Notes under the pieces: model-generated
Databases searched by the model: none
Told to the model about the DNA's origin: nothing
What the model saw: only the letters and a program-made list of their open reading frames with translations
Translations under genes and position numbers: made by a program
In this document: positions 5,973 through 6,462 of the stretch, piece by piece
Numbering within the stretch: position 1 is the first letter of the stretch
Layout of the letters: each line of letters starts with the position of its first letter
NCBI GenBank assembly: GCA_046582635.1
Contig: JAYGEA010000165.1
Location: forward strand, 1-6,462
Direction: 5' to 3'
Source of the DNA: GCA-2731375 sp046582635
Lineage (GTDB): Bacteria; Pseudomonadota; Alphaproteobacteria; GCA-2731375
Length of the DNA stretch: 6,462 nucleotides

Positions 5973-6462
5973 TGCTCGAAGTTGATGTCACAACGTCGTT
6001 AGGTGCCGTGACGATCAGGGCCGCCATCCGGGCCGATCATGGCGTCACGGCTATTTTCGGACCCTCGGGCGCCGGTAAAACCACGTTGGTCAATATGCTG
6101 GCCGGCCTGCACCGGCCCGAACAGGGCCGCATCGTGGTCGGCGGCAAGGTGTTGTTCGACAGCCAACAGCGGATCGATCTGCCGCCCGAACAGCGGCGCC
6201 TGGGTTATGTTTTCCAGGAAAGCCGGCTGTTCCCCCCATATGAGTGTGGCAGACAACCTCTCCTATGGCCGGCGCCTGTTGCCCAAGGGCGTGGCGGGGG
6301 CCGATTACGACGCCGTGGTCGACCTGCTGGCCCTGACGCCATTGCTGAACCGACGGCCCAAGACCCTGTCGGGTGGCGAGCGCCAGCGGGTGGCCATCGG
6401 GCGGGCCCTGTTGGCGGCCCCGCGCCTGTTGTTGATGGATGAGCCCCTGGCCAACCTTGACG
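5972..6462 (+). pseudogene. modC: ModC, molybdate ABC transporter ATPase: apparent +1 frameshift and 3' end outside window
   Basis: ModC is the cytoplasmic ATPase that drives ModB. The first frame, from ATG 5972, gives residues 1-88: a ModC-like start MLEVDVTTSLG, Walker A GPSGAGKT (30-37), the LPPEQRRLGYVFQ segment with the Q-loop at Gln82, and ESRLFP. At 6232-6237 there is a run of six C. The register then shifts, and the expected HMSVADNLSYGRRLL, signature LSGGERQRVAIGRALL (6366 onward) and Walker B LLLMDEPLANLD (6426-6461) continue in the next frame up to the window end. With five C the whole stretch would read as one normal ModC. As written, the first frame ends at a TGA at 6440-6442, giving a 156-residue protein without signature, Walker B or the C-terminal molybdate-sensing domain. 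A sequencing or assembly error is as likely as a real mutation, because homopolymers are error-prone. Both halves are well conserved, which argues against old decay. Confidence 0.85.

Noticed and set aside
5336..6442. 368-codon plus-strand frame spanning modB and modC
   Set aside because: Its first two thirds are an out-of-frame, Gly/Arg/Pro-rich reading of modB. Only the part from 5972 is real (modC N-terminal half), and the end after 6237 is out of frame with the ModC motifs.

Overview
The window looks like chromosome from an alphaproteobacterium, probably of the Rhodospirillales or Magnetospirillum type. The basis is a general L-amino acid ABC transporter (Aap/Bzt family), typical of that class, together with GC-rich codon choice (GCC, GGC, CTG, CTGG-rich stretches). 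The taxonomic call is inference. No mobile element, CRISPR array, tRNA or rRNA was seen, and most of the window is ordinary metabolic and transport genes.

Left part, minus strand (1-3046). A small putative exported two-cysteine protein (2828-3046) is followed by aapJ (periplasmic binding protein, 1650-2690), aapQ (first permease, 348-1565) and the 5' part of aapM (second permease, 1-345, running off the left edge). The ATPase gene aapP is expected beyond the edge. A perfect 13-bp hairpin sits between aapJ and aapQ. It is the kind of element that lets a binding protein be made in excess over its membrane partners.

Middle (3047-3258). A short divergent intergenic region holds small dyads and repeats but no RNA or regulator motif that I can name.

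Right part, plus strand (3259-6462). metC, a PLP-dependent cystathionine beta-lyase, is followed after only 24 nt by modA, modB and modC, the molybdate ABC transporter. The metC-modA gap contains a 7-codon reading frame that ends exactly where modA begins. modB and modC overlap by one base. modC runs off the right edge and carries an apparent +1 frameshift at a run of six C (6232-6237). The Walker A half and the signature/Walker B half are therefore in different frames. This is either a real lesion, a slippage-controlled site or a sequencing error.

Functionally the window joins amino-acid uptake, sulfur amino-acid metabolism and molybdate uptake. I found no clear new system. The points worth a second look are the modC frameshift, the metC-modA junction, the aapJ-aapQ hairpin and the small secreted protein.
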